Assembly: GCA_964631565.1 (NCBI GenBank)
Contig: CAZVYJ010000010.1
Location: 9,482 to 73,481 of the forward strand
Direction: 5' to 3'
DNA length: 64,000 bases
Source: CAZVYJ01 sp964631565
Lineage (GTDB): Bacteria; Planctomycetota; Phycisphaerae; SM23-33
Every line of letters begins with the position of its first letter. Position 1 is the stretch's first letter. A program made the translations under genes and the position numbers. The notes beneath the pieces were generated by a model, which had not been told where the DNA came from, did no database searches, and worked only from the letters and a program-made list of their open reading frames with translations. Below are positions 1-8,366 of the stretch, one piece after another.

Positions 1-81
1 CACAGGCTCGCCTCCCACACTTATTCCGTAAAAAGATGCCAGAACCGCCACCATAATCACGCGACGCATCGCCTTAAGCAT
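1..81 (-). CDS. Secreted protein, N-terminal fragment (runs off left edge)
   Basis: Only the first 27 codons are present. The reading starts MLKAMRR and continues into a hydrophobic stretch ending near a GG-E turn, which is a typical Sec signal peptide: positive n-region, hydrophobic core, small residues. An AAGGAG ribosome binding site lies 7 bases upstream of the ATG at 81. A second in-frame ATG at 87 sits too close to that site. The function cannot be told from this fragment. Confidence 0.55.
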   Translation of the reverse strand, partial: MLKAMRRVIMVAVLASFYGISVGGEPV

Positions 82-257
82 TTTCATACTCCTTGCTCTG
101 TCCGTTCGCGAATTCAGCAGTTACGCAGTGTCCGGCACCCGTTTTATTCGCCTACGCAGCGATGTATTCGGGTCACGCGTGAATGTAAATTCTTGCCAAC
201 AATGAACTTATATTTGAACCGGCCCCGATGTCAATTGTTTCGCGCGTTTCGGCGATT

Positions 258-2033
258 CTACATTTTTTCGAGCGTCTCGATGCCCAGAAGTTCCAGGCCC
301 TTCGATATGATCTGTTCGGTGAGATGGCACATCTGCAGTCGGCTGCGGCGGGTCGGCTCGTCGGCCTTCAGGACGGGACAGCTTTCGTAGAAGCCCATGA
401 ACGCACCGGCCAGCTCGAACAGGTACCCGCACAGGACGTGCGGCGTGCATTCCGCAGCCACCGTCTCGACGATTTCCGGAAACTGCAGCAGCTTGATGGC
501 GAGCGCCCGCTCGGCAGATTCCGTAATGATTATTTTTGAATCAGTGAAATCTGTGCAATCTGTGGACTCGCCCTTCCGGAAAATGCTGCGGACGCGGGCG
601 CAGGCGTACTGCATGTATGGAGCCGTGTTGCCATCGAGAGAGAGCATCTTTTCCCATGAAAACACGTAGTCGCTCATGCGGTTGTGGGCGAGATCGGCGT
701 ATTTGACGGCTCCGATGCCGACCTTGTGGGCGACTTCGGCGATTTCATTTTCCGCAAGCTCCGGGTTCTTTTCGGCGACGAGTTTTCTCGCACGCTGCTC
801 GGCCTCGTCGAGCAGGTCCATGAGCTTCACCGTGCCGCCCTCGCGCGTCTTGAATGGCCGGCCGTTCTCGCCGAGCATCATGCCGAACGGAACGTGCTCC
901 AGCGACACGTCCCCGCCTGCGAACCCGGCCTCGCGCGCGACAGCGAATATCTGCTGGAAGTGCAGTATCTGCCGCGAGTCTGTGACGTAGAGAATGCGAT
1001 TGGCTTTCAGTTCGCCGACGCGATACCGGATGGCCGCCAGGTCGGTTGTGGCGTAGAGGTAGCCGCCGTCGGACTTCCGGACGATAACGGGCAGCGGCTC
1101 ATCGTCCTTGTTTTTGAACCCGTCAAGAAAGACGCACTTCGCGCCTTCAGACTCACTGAGCAGGCCCTTTTTATCGAGTGCGGCAATTACGTTCGGCAAG
1201 TCGTCGTTATATGCGCTCTCGCCGCGAACGTCAGACTCGGTAAGAAGAACATTCAATTTGCCATAGACTTTTTTGCAATGCTCCAGTGACAGTTCCAGGA
1301 AACGCTGCCATATCTTGCGTACCCTGGAATCGCCGCTTTGCAATTTCACAACATATTCACGCGCCTTATTCGCAAACATTGGATCATCATCAAAGAGTTT
1401 CTTGGCTCTCTGATAAAACATCTCTATATCCGGCAAATAAGTTGACGTGATTCTTTCAACATTCTGACCAAGTGCATTAAGTTCATCAGTTGCTTTAGAT
1501 TCTTCTTCCTCCAGAAAAGCCGTAAGCATCCCGAACTGCGTTCCCCAGTCTCCGACGTGGTTCTGTCGGATTACTTTGTGGCCGAGGAAGTCGAGTATTC
1601 GCGCCAGGCTGTCGCCGATAATCGTGCTGCGCAGGTGGCCGACGTGCATTTCTTTCGCGAGGTTCGGGCCGGAATAATCGACGACGACGGTTTTCGGCTC
1701 TGCCGGTTTGACTGCGCCGAGATGTTCGTCATCGAGGCGTGCGGAAAGTTCTGCGCCCAGCCACGCATCGCTGAGCTTTATATTGATGAAGCCCGGACCC
1801 GCCACCTCGACGGTCGCGATTGAAGCAAGCTTTCCGGCAGCCGCCGCGGCGACCTGTTCGGCGAGTTTGCGTGGATTGGTTTTGAGCTTCTTTGCGGCAG
1901 CCATGCAGCCGTTGGCCTGGTAGTCGCCGAACTCCGGTCGTGCCGAGGGCGAAATCATCGCCGGCGAATTTTCAGCGCCGGCATCGGCGAGGGCCTCGGA
2001 AATCCGGGTTTCGAGCATCTGCCGCAAATTCAT
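258..2033 (-). CDS. argS: Arginyl-tRNA synthetase
   Basis: Class I synthetase of 591 residues that charges tRNA-Arg in the cytoplasm. The N-terminal tRNA-recognition (Add-1) domain covers about residues 1-95. The HIGH-type signature HVGH is at 130-133, and the C-terminal helical anticodon domain ends in LGIETLEKM. The ATG at 2033 has an AAGAG site upstream. An oddity lies at about residues 489-499: the loop after the RSIFRKG segment reads ESTDCTDFTDSK. It is encoded by a copy of the dispersed repeat family that also occurs in spacers at 31.9 and 46.4 kb, so the repeat appears to be translated inside an essential gene. The gene lies 22 bases downstream of a small ArgS-like domain gene. Confidence 0.96.
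   Translation of the reverse strand: MNLRQMLETRISEALADAGAENSPAMISPSARPEFGDYQANGCMAAAKKLKTNPRKLAEQVAAAAAGKLASIATVEVAGPGFINIKLSDAWLGAELSARLDDEHLGAVKPAEPKTVVVDYSGPNLAKEMHVGHLRSTIIGDSLARILDFLGHKVIRQNHVGDWGTQFGMLTAFLEEEESKATDELNALGQNVERITSTYLPDIEMFYQRAKKLFDDDPMFANKAREYVVKLQSGDSRVRKIWQRFLELSLEHCKKVYGKLNVLLTESDVRGESAYNDDLPNVIAALDKKGLLSESEGAKCVFLDGFKNKDDEPLPVIVRKSDGGYLYATTDLAAIRYRVGELKANRILYVTDSRQILHFQQIFAVAREAGFAGGDVSLEHVPFGMMLGENGRPFKTREGGTVKLMDLLDEAEQRARKLVAEKNPELAENEIAEVAHKVGIGAVKYADLAHNRMSDYVFSWEKMLSLDGNTAPYMQYACARVRSIFRKGESTDCTDFTDSKIIITESAERALAIKLLQFPEIVETVAAECTPHVLCGYLFELAGAFMGFYESCPVLKADEPTRRSRLQMCHLTEQIISKGLELLGIETLEKM
539..566. repeat. Dispersed ACAGATT-type repeat inside argS
   Basis: On the minus strand this reads as a series of ACAGATT, GCACAGATT and TCACTGATT units. 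It encodes STDCTDFTDS in the argS frame. The same units occur at 31854-31920 and 46441-46466. It keeps the reading frame. Confidence 0.7.
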
Positions 2034-2055
2034 TTCATCGCTCTTTTAAAAACTT

Positions 2056-2334
2056 TCACGCGTCGGCGACTTTCAGAAGAATTGTCCCGTCGCCTTTCGT
2101 ACGGATGGAGACATTTATTCCATCGTGGTTGAAGTTATTTATGATCGTTTCCGACAGCCGCTGCGGGCGGCATTTGGTGGCCTTCGAAAGTTTGGCTATG
2201 CCGGTGAACATCATATGCGCCGGATCACCGCTCGGCCGGAATTTGAACCATTTCTCCCCGATAAGCGGGCACGGATTAAGAGACTTTTTGATAGCCTCGA
2301 TGAGACGGTCCTTCAAAACCTGCTCGATGTCCAT
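2056..2334 (-). CDS. Stand-alone ArgS N-terminal-domain-like protein
   Basis: Small protein of 92 residues, 22 bases upstream of argS on the same strand. It matches the Add-1 tRNA-recognition domain of the neighbouring ArgS along its whole length. The middle segment FTGIAKLSKATKCRPQRLSE aligns with the ANGCMAAAKKLKTNPRKLAE region of ArgS, and its end GDGTILLKVADA aligns with GPGFINIKLSDA. It is not a frameshifted piece of argS, because argS has its own complete N-terminus. The ATG at 2334 was chosen. A TTG at 2361 would add nine residues encoded by repeat-rich sequence. Its role is unknown; binding tRNA-Arg or modulating ArgS is an inference. Confidence 0.7.
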   Translation of the reverse strand: MDIEQVLKDRLIEAIKKSLNPCPLIGEKWFKFRPSGDPAHMMFTGIAKLSKATKCRPQRLSETIINNFNHDGINVSIRTKGDGTILLKVADA

Positions 2335-2362
2335 ATTCCGGCCCTCGGAGCTGCTCCCCAAG

Positions 2363-2476
2363 GGGCAGCTAGAGCAGGAGAGCAGGAGATAGTAGAAAGT
2401 TGAAATAACGCCTTTACCTGATAATCTGCCTTAATATTGCTCTCCTGCGGTCTACTTTCCACTATCTACTTTCTGA
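2363..2476. repeat. Repeat-rich spacer (GAGAGCAGGAG / CTACTTTC units)
   Basis: The spacer holds GAGCAGGAGAGCAGGAG and ATAGTAGAAAGT on one side. On the other side are GCTCTCCTGCGGTCTACTTTCC and ACTATCTACTTTC. The units are degenerate and repeated in both orientations. It lies between rsfS and the small ArgS-like gene. Confidence 0.5.
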
Positions 2477-2555
2477 GACAGTTTTCTTAAATCCGGATAG
2501 CAGCTTTCCCAAGTTACCGTGCGACCAAACAATTATCACGAAAACAAACAGAAGA

Positions 2556-2930
2556 TTATTTTTCCCAGTCTACGCGGGGCGCGTCGCCCCACATGAGTTC
2601 CAGTTCATAATACCGCCGATGTGTCTCGCTGAAAATGTGCACCACAACGTCCACAAAGTCCAGAACGATCCACTCGCCGCTTTCTTCGCCCGCGACATGC
2701 CAGACCCGCTGCCCCACCGACCGGCCGTACTCGCAGATATCGTCCCCGACGGTGCGCATCTGGCGGTCGCTGGTGCCGGTGCATATCACGAAATAATCCG
2801 TCACCGGGCTTATTCCGCGAAGGTCGATGACGATAATCTCTTCGGCGTTATCGTGGTGCGCAATGCGGGCGGCTTCGATGGCAAGCCTTTTGGGACTCGC
2901 CGTTTGTTTGCCGCCCGCTTTTTTCGCCAT
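2556..2930 (-). CDS. rsfS: Ribosomal silencing factor RsfS
   Basis: Iojap/YbeB family protein of 124 residues. It binds uL14 on the large ribosomal subunit and blocks subunit joining in starvation or stationary phase. The family pattern is clear: an EEIIVIDLRGISPVTDYFVI strand-turn, then TGTSDRQMRTVGD, then GEWIVLDFVDVVVHIF near the end. A lysine-rich N-terminal tail of about 12 residues precedes the domain. It follows hppA with a 16-base gap on the same strand and may be co-transcribed. Confidence 0.95.
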   Translation of the reverse strand: MAKKAGGKQTASPKRLAIEAARIAHHDNAEEIIVIDLRGISPVTDYFVICTGTSDRQMRTVGDDICEYGRSVGQRVWHVAGEESGEWIVLDFVDVVVHIFSETHRRYYELELMWGDAPRVDWEK

Positions 2931-2946
2931 TACTCGCCGCTCCCGA

Positions 2947-5565
2947 TTAGTTAAGGCCCGTAATCGACTTGAAGAACAGGCCGATTTCCGGGGCGTACTT
3001 CACAATCAGTCCGGCGAAGACGACCGAAACCATGCTCATCAGCTTGATGAGAATGTTCAGGCTCGGGCCTGACGTGTCCTTGAACGGGTCGCCGACGGTG
3101 TCGCCGACGACGGCCGCCTTGTGGGCCGGGCTGCCCTTGCCGCCGTGTTCGCCGGTTTCAATGTACTTCTTGGCATTGTCCCACGCACCGCCTGAGTTTG
3201 CCATGAATATCGCCATTGCAAAACCGCACGCCAGGCCGCCGGCCAGCAGGCCGAGCACGCCGCCGACGTCGAGCGTCAGACCGACGACAACCGGCACAAC
3301 CAGGGCCAGCAGCGACGGGAAGATCATTTCCTTCTGAGCGCCGGCAGTCGATATATCGACGCACTTGGCGTAATCAGGCTCGCCTTTGCCTTCCAGAATG
3401 CCCGGGATTTCCTTGAACTGGCGGCGAACTTCCTGAACCATGGCCATTGCGGCGCGGCCGACGGCCTTCATCGTCAACGCGCTGAACAGGAACACCAGCA
3501 GCACGCCCGCGAATATACCGCAGAGCACGTTGGGGTTCATCAGGTTCACGCCGTAATAATCCATGTACTGCCTCAGCGATGCCTTGCTGGCCAGGACGCC
3601 TTCATAATGCTTGCCGCCGATGGTGAAAGATACGATATTCGTGTCGGGATCGATGGTAAGGCCCGTGATGCCGACATTGTCACCCGATTTCAGAAGTTTT
3701 TTCTGGCCGGAAAGGACCATTATGGAGTCATACGCATCTTTTCCCGTGCCTTCATGGAATTTGACACCAAGCTTGTCGCCGTTGGCATTCAGGACGACGG
3801 CATGCCTGACGTCGCCCGTAATGAAAGCGGCCTTATTGTCGGCCTTCTCTGATTCCATGGTTTTCACCACGGCAGTCTGTCCTTCGCGGACCAGGCCGAT
3901 GCGGACTTCCTCGACATAAGCAGCCAGCAGCGCCAGTGCCGTAAGGGCGGCCGAGCCGATTGCGAAACCCTTGCCCATCGCCGCAGTAGTGTTGCCGAGC
4001 GAATCGAGCGCGTCGGTTTTCTTGCGGACCGAGGGGTCTTGGTGCGTCATTTCGGCGTTGCCGCCGGCGTTGTCGGCTATCGGGCCGTACGCGTCCGTCG
4101 CCAGCGTAATGCCGAGCGTCGCCAGCATGGAGACCGCTGCGATGCCCACGCCGTACAGGCCGAGAAGCTGGTTTTCACCGCCGCCCGCGAACGAGTACGC
4201 CATGACGATGCCGATGATAATCGTGAAAATGCTCAGCCAGGTCGACTTCATGCCCTCGGCCAGGCCGGAAATAATTACCGTGGCCGGGCCTGTCGTGGCG
4301 TTCTGCGAAACATGCCTGGTGGGCTTGTAGTCGTAGCTGGTGTAATACTCGGTAGCCTTGCCGATAATCACGCCCGCAACCATGCCGACGAATATCGCGC
4401 CCCAGATGCCCAGCCAGTTGATGCCCGGAATGTCGCCGAACAGATACCAGCAGATGCCGGCGGCCGCCGCAATAATGAGAACGCTGGAACCGATGACGCC
4501 ACGCATGAGAGCGCCCATAAGCTGCTTCATGCTTGCGTCTTCCTTCGTCCGCACCATGAAGATGCCGACCAGCGAAAGCAGAATGCCGACGCCGGCGAGC
4601 ACCATCGGGGCAGCCAGCAGCTTCAGTGCATATGACATTTCCTTGGCCTTGTCCGCAACGCCCATCGAGACGACGGCGGAAACGCCGAGCGCCGCCGTCG
4701 CGAGAATCGAGCCGCAATAGCTCTCGTAGAGGTCGGCGCCCATGCCTGCGACGTCGCCGACGTTGTCGCCGACGTTGTCGGCTATGGTGGCCGGGTTGCG
4801 CGGGTCGTCTTCGGGAATGCCGGCTTCAACCTTGCCGACAAGGTCCGCACCGACATCGGCGGCCTTGGTGTAAATGCCGCCGCCCACGCGGGCGAACAGG
4901 GCCTGTGAACTTGCGCCCATGCCGAACGTCAGCATGACGACAGTGATTTCAACGAGGCTCATCTCGGTGAAGAACCGCAGGCCCAGGAACCACCCGCAGA
5001 TGTCCAGCAGGCCGAAGCCGACAACGACCAGGCCCATGACCGCTCCTGCACGAAACGCCACGGTCAGGCCGCGGTTGAGGCTTTCCTTCGCGCCCTGCGC
5101 GGTGCGGTTGGAGGCCAGCGTCGCGGTCTTCATGCCGAGGAACCCGCACAGGCCGCTGAAGAAGCCGCCCGTCAGGAACGCCACGAAGACGATCCTGTGC
5201 TGGACATGGAACACCCAGCCCATCACGAACAGTATGGCCGACACGACGACGAAAAACACGCCGACGACCTTGTACTGCCGCTTCAGGTAGGCCATCGCAC
5301 CCTTTGCGACGTGGCCGGCGATTTCCTGCATCTGGGCGCCGCCCGGGTCTGCCTTTTTCATCTGGCGGTAGAAAACGTACGCGAACAGCAAAGCGAGCAG
5401 CGCGCCTGCCGGTGCTATCCACCATATATGCGGAAGTTCCGATATCGGGTTGCCGCCTTCTTCGCCAGCCATCGCCGTACCAGCGGTAACGGCAACCACG
5501 GCCAGCAATGCAAGCAGAGCGAGTCGTAAACGACTAGTTTCAGACATAGTGCTTGGAGTGCTCAC
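2947..5565 (-). CDS. hppA: Membrane-bound ion-translocating pyrophosphatase, K+-dependent type
   Basis: Integral membrane pump of 872 residues. It hydrolyses pyrophosphate and moves H+ or Na+ across the membrane. The pyrophosphate-binding motif around DVGADLVGKVE and the paired DNVGDNVGD-type acidic motifs are present. The motif GNTTAA at residues 524-529 carries Ala at the position that marks K+-dependent enzymes (family knowledge). About 110 soluble-looking residues (roughly 555-665) are inserted between two membrane helices, which explains the larger size than the usual 700 or so. The start is GTG at 5565 with AAGGA upstream; an ATG at 5547 has no good ribosome binding site. Whether H+ or Na+ is pumped cannot be told here. 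Confidence 0.95.
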   Translation of the reverse strand: MSTPSTMSETSRLRLALLALLAVVAVTAGTAMAGEEGGNPISELPHIWWIAPAGALLALLFAYVFYRQMKKADPGGAQMQEIAGHVAKGAMAYLKRQYKVVGVFFVVVSAILFVMGWVFHVQHRIVFVAFLTGGFFSGLCGFLGMKTATLASNRTAQGAKESLNRGLTVAFRAGAVMGLVVVGFGLLDICGWFLGLRFFTEMSLVEITVVMLTFGMGASSQALFARVGGGIYTKAADVGADLVGKVEAGIPEDDPRNPATIADNVGDNVGDVAGMGADLYESYCGSILATAALGVSAVVSMGVADKAKEMSYALKLLAAPMVLAGVGILLSLVGIFMVRTKEDASMKQLMGALMRGVIGSSVLIIAAAAGICWYLFGDIPGINWLGIWGAIFVGMVAGVIIGKATEYYTSYDYKPTRHVSQNATTGPATVIISGLAEGMKSTWLSIFTIIIGIVMAYSFAGGGENQLLGLYGVGIAAVSMLATLGITLATDAYGPIADNAGGNAEMTHQDPSVRKKTDALDSLGNTTAAMGKGFAIGSAALTALALLAAYVEEVRIGLVREGQTAVVKTMESEKADNKAAFITGDVRHAVVLNANGDKLGVKFHEGTGKDAYDSIMVLSGQKKLLKSGDNVGITGLTIDPDTNIVSFTIGGKHYEGVLASKASLRQYMDYYGVNLMNPNVLCGIFAGVLLVFLFSALTMKAVGRAAMAMVQEVRRQFKEIPGILEGKGEPDYAKCVDISTAGAQKEMIFPSLLALVVPVVVGLTLDVGGVLGLLAGGLACGFAMAIFMANSGGAWDNAKKYIETGEHGGKGSPAHKAAVVGDTVGDPFKDTSGPSLNILIKLMSMVSVVFAGLIVKYAPEIGLFFKSITGLN

Positions 5566-5806
5566 GGTCCTGCTTCCTTATCCTTATATCTTGGGTTTTC
5601 CGGTGTCGGTCCGGATACACTGGAATCCGAACGCAGTTCAATATCATGGGGGCGCCCGGGCGGGGCATTCAGCACGCCTCCCTGCCGAATCGGGCGGTGC
5701 GTGCAGTCCTGGTGAGAATCATGGCCCGTCTTTTCCTTCCGTGGAAGTCAGCTTTGTCAATCAAAGCAAGAATCCATATCGAGTCCTGCAGTTTGCGGCA
5801 GACTGA

Positions 5807-5986
5807 TTAATCCAGCGTAACTCTCTTGAGGCTCTTACGCTGTCGGCGGCGCTTGCGCTCGGAGGGCTTTTCATAATAGCTGTTGCGCTTGATATCGCGG
5901 TTGAGGCCTTCCTTCTCGCACATCTTCTTGAAACGCCGCATCATCTGCTCGACAGACTCATTGCTTCTTGCCTTGACCTTAATCAT
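5807..5986 (-). CDS. rpsU: Small ribosomal subunit protein bS21
   Basis: A 59-residue protein starting MIKVKARSNESVEQ and ending in a very basic tail (SERKRRRQRKSLKRVTLD), both typical of bS21. It joins the 30S subunit late and helps mRNA recognition. An in-frame start at 6031 would add 15 residues that the family does not have, so the ATG at 5986 was chosen. The 240 bases between it and hppA hold nothing I can identify. Confidence 0.93.
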   Translation of the reverse strand: MIKVKARSNESVEQMMRRFKKMCEKEGLNRDIKRNSYYEKPSERKRRRQRKSLKRVTLD

Positions 5987-6148
5987 ACTGAAACCATTAA
6001 TCCTTTCCGCCAGATTACACTGGTAGCGCAAATGCCAAAAAACGAAGTTCGTTCATAATACGCGGCGGCGGCAGGGATTCAAGGTATTTTCGCCGCAACA
6101 ATTGCTATTTTAGCGGTATTTAAAACTTCCGCCGGCCGCGACGAATCC

Positions 6149-6176
6149 TTGACCGGGCCGCCCGGAATGGTAAAAT
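6149..6176 (+). promoter_or_regulatory. Candidate sigma-70-type promoter of the thioesterase gene
   Basis: TTGACC at 6149-6154, a 16-base spacer, then TAAAAT at 6171-6176. The -10 ends 64 bases before the ATG at 6240. This is a match by eye only. Confidence 0.4.
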
Positions 6177-6239
6177 CCGGGCATTGACGCGCAAAGCCTT
6201 AACAGACAAGCTGTTGTAAAACACCAGCGGGAGCGGGCC

Positions 6240-6641
6240 ATGACCGACATGCCGAACACGTGCGATATTGAAATTCGCGTCCGATACGCCGAAGTGGACC
6301 AGATGGGCGTTCTTCATCACAGCCGCTATTGGGTCTATTTCGAGATGGGACGGACCGAGCTTCTGCGCAGCCAGGGTTTGGCGTATCGCGACATGGAGGC
6401 CGGGAACGTTTTCTTCGTCGTAGCCAAGTGCTCCGCGAAATTCATATCCCCCGCCCGATATGACGACGAACTCGTGCTGACAACGCGAATCACCAAAATG
6501 GGCGCAGCCCGCATCGACCATGCGTACGAACTGAAACGCAAACGCGACGGCCTGCTGCTGGCGACGGCAGAAACGACGCTGGCATGCGTCAACCGCGAAG
6601 GCGAAATAATACCGATTCCCGATTACATGAAAAAAGACTGA
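6240..6641 (+). CDS. Acyl-CoA thioesterase, YbgC/4HBT hot-dog family
   Basis: Hot-dog fold protein of 133 residues that should hydrolyse acyl-CoA thioesters in the cytoplasm. The family signature RVRYAEVDQMGVLHHSRYW contains the catalytic Asp at residue 20. The length is normal for the family. The start has GGGAG a few bases upstream. It is a single gene, convergent with pgeF, whose stop is two bases away. YbgC proteins often work with the Tol-Pal system, but no tol genes are in this window. Confidence 0.9.
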   Translation: MTDMPNTCDIEIRVRYAEVDQMGVLHHSRYWVYFEMGRTELLRSQGLAYRDMEAGNVFFVVAKCSAKFISPARYDDELVLTTRITKMGAARIDHAYELKRKRDGLLLATAETTLACVNREGEIIPIPDYMKKD

Positions 6642-6643
6642 CG

Positions 6644-7411
6644 CTATTTTCTTCCGATGACGGCGACGAACCGTCCCGCCTTGTCGCCCTCGGCCCGGTA
6701 GCTGGGGTACTGTTTGTTGCAGCAGATGGTGCACACTCTCGCACAATATATGCTTTCGGCCGGCACGCCCGCACGCATAAGTTCATCGACGTTCGCAGCC
6801 CACAGGTCGAACAGCAGCTTGTCGCCTTTCCGCACGAAGAACCGTTCGGCGTATCTGCCAAGCCCGCCGACGACGGCGGTGAAGACGTCGTTCTGCACTT
6901 CGTAGCAGCATGGTCCGGCCGACGGTCCTATGCATGCCGTCAGGTCGTCAGGCGCCGCGTCGAAGCGGCTGTGCATCTGCATCACCAGTTCCGAAGCTAT
7001 CCGCCCCACCGTTCCCCGCCACGACGCATGGGCCACGCCGACCGCCCCGCTTACCGAATCGGCAATCAATACAAGCGGGCAGTCTGCGCTGAACGCCATC
7101 ACGCCGAGCGACGTGACATTCGTGACGAGTCCGTCGGCCCTGCCAAGCTGCCCGCCGCAGCCGGCGCCGAGAACCTCACGTCCATGAATCTGCTCGCAGA
7201 ATCCGACTGAATCGACCCCAAGCGCCTCGGCAACCTTAGCCGCCGCGGCATCGCGGTCGGACGCAATCAGCGACGGGTCGAGCGAATCGCGTGTAGTCAC
7301 CATGTGAACGACGCCATCCAGTTCGTCCAGCGCGGTGAAACGGCCGACAGTCCAGCCGTTATCGAGCGTCGTCAGGTAAAACGGCTTGTCCTTATTATCC
7401 GGCATAAGCAT
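6644..7411 (-). CDS. pgeF: Multicopper-oxidase-like purine nucleoside phosphorylase (PgeF/YfiH/LACC1 family)
   Basis: A 255-residue protein. The family motifs appear in order: FCEQIHG, then a DG, ADCPLVLIAD, GVAHASWRGTVG, CIGPSAGPCCYEV, and a C-terminal CTICCNKQYPSYR. These supply the His and Cys residues of the zinc site. Family members have been linked to purine nucleoside cleavage and to editing of peptidoglycan precursors. It is the last gene of a murI / HEAT lipoprotein / pgeF operon. Its ATG overlaps the previous stop codon as TAATG, so translation is probably coupled. Confidence 0.92.
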   Translation of the reverse strand: MLMPDNKDKPFYLTTLDNGWTVGRFTALDELDGVVHMVTTRDSLDPSLIASDRDAAAAKVAEALGVDSVGFCEQIHGREVLGAGCGGQLGRADGLVTNVTSLGVMAFSADCPLVLIADSVSGAVGVAHASWRGTVGRIASELVMQMHSRFDAAPDDLTACIGPSAGPCCYEVQNDVFTAVVGGLGRYAERFFVRKGDKLLFDLWAANVDELMRAGVPAESIYCARVCTICCNKQYPSYRAEGDKAGRFVAVIGRK

Positions 7412-8361
7412 TACCCCTTCGCCGCGTCACCGCTGCCGGCCTGATTGTCATGCTTGACGGCCGATCCCGCTTTATCATCCTTCAGCAGGCTGCCGTCCTT
7501 CTTGTCTTTTTCGCCGAACCATTTCCACCACCGTCCCGATTCCGATGGCAGTTCGGCATTGGGGTCGAAATTAGCGACGAACTGCTCCCAGTCCGAAACT
7601 TCATACCCGCGGTCCACGCCGGTTATCGTCACCATCGCCTCGTGTGCTTCGAACCGCACGCCGAAGGAAGGGTCATCCAGGCACTTGGTAAGCGTCACCA
7701 GCACGTCCCGTCGGCGGTATTTGCCGAGCGCTTTGACGGCGGCCATACGAACGTCAGCCGACGTGTCGCCGACGGCTGCGTCCTTCAGCGGCGCGACGCT
7801 TTCTTCGCCGGGCATCTGTCCGAGGGCGACGGCCGCGTCCCAGCGGACAGCCTCTGACTCGTCGGTAAGTGCCGCTGCCAGGTCAGGTATATATTTGGTA
7901 TCTTCGGCAAGTCCCAGCGCGCGTGCTGCGGCGCTGCGGACCGACGCATCCTTGTCGCGGCGAAGTATCATCGAGTAAACGCTGAGGTACGGGTCTTTGC
8001 GGCCCCATGATTTCGACGACAGCTTCGATATGCCTTCGCGCCGTCGGTCCGGGTCGTTGGGGTCGACGGCCATCTCGGCCAGTTCCTTGCCGCTCGGCCC
8101 GTACATGTCCTTTATCATCTTGTCCAGGCTGAAGCTTTCGCGGTCGGCGTCGCCCTTGCAGCCTGCAACAAAAAACAGCAGTGATGCTGCTGCAAACATA
8201 AACACAAAACATGAAAGTGAGGCGTCACGAATTTTAACGGACAATTCGCGAATCGCGAATCGCGAATCGCGATTCAAAGACTTACTTGCGGAACGCGATA
8301 TACAACATTCGACGAAATGCAATTTTTCAAAATCCTTAATATGATTCTTTTGCTTCATCAT
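7411..8361 (-). CDS. HEAT-repeat lipoprotein
   Basis: A lipoprotein signal (hydrophobic stretch ending LLFFVAGC) is followed by about four HEAT-like repeats built on ASVRSAAARALG, EAVRWDAAVALG, ADVRMAAVKALG and FGVRFEAHEAM. The C-terminal tail is charged. The likely role is a protein-binding scaffold on the outer side of the membrane. The start is uncertain. The ATG at 8361 has a weak GAGAAG site and couples to murI, but it leaves more than 60 residues before the lipobox. Part of those (NRDSRFAIREL) is a translated dispersed repeat. A TTG at 8244 gives a well-shaped signal peptide, and an ATG at 8199 also exists. The stop overlaps pgeF. Confidence 0.75.
   Translation of the reverse strand: MMKQKNHIKDFEKLHFVECCISRSASKSLNRDSRFAIRELSVKIRDASLSCFVFMFAAASLLFFVAGCKGDADRESFSLDKMIKDMYGPSGKELAEMAVDPNDPDRRREGISKLSSKSWGRKDPYLSVYSMILRRDKDASVRSAAARALGLAEDTKYIPDLAAALTDESEAVRWDAAVALGQMPGEESVAPLKDAAVGDTSADVRMAAVKALGKYRRRDVLVTLTKCLDDPSFGVRFEAHEAMVTITGVDRGYEVSDWEQFVANFDPNAELPSESGRWWKWFGEKDKKDGSLLKDDKAGSAVKHDNQAGSGDAAKG
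8244..8275. repeat. TTCGCGAATCGCGAATCGCG dispersed repeat
   Basis: Near-perfect iterations of GAATCGC/GCGATTC at the 5' end of the HEAT lipoprotein reading frame. A second copy lies at 46566-46596 in the phage-like block. In the minus frame it reads NRDSRFAIREL. Confidence 0.75.
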
Positions 8362-8366
8362 ACTTC

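Noticed and set aside
2056..2334. Small ArgS-like ORF as a frameshifted start of argS
   Set aside because: argS has its own full N-terminal domain with an ATG and binding site, so this is a second copy of the domain.
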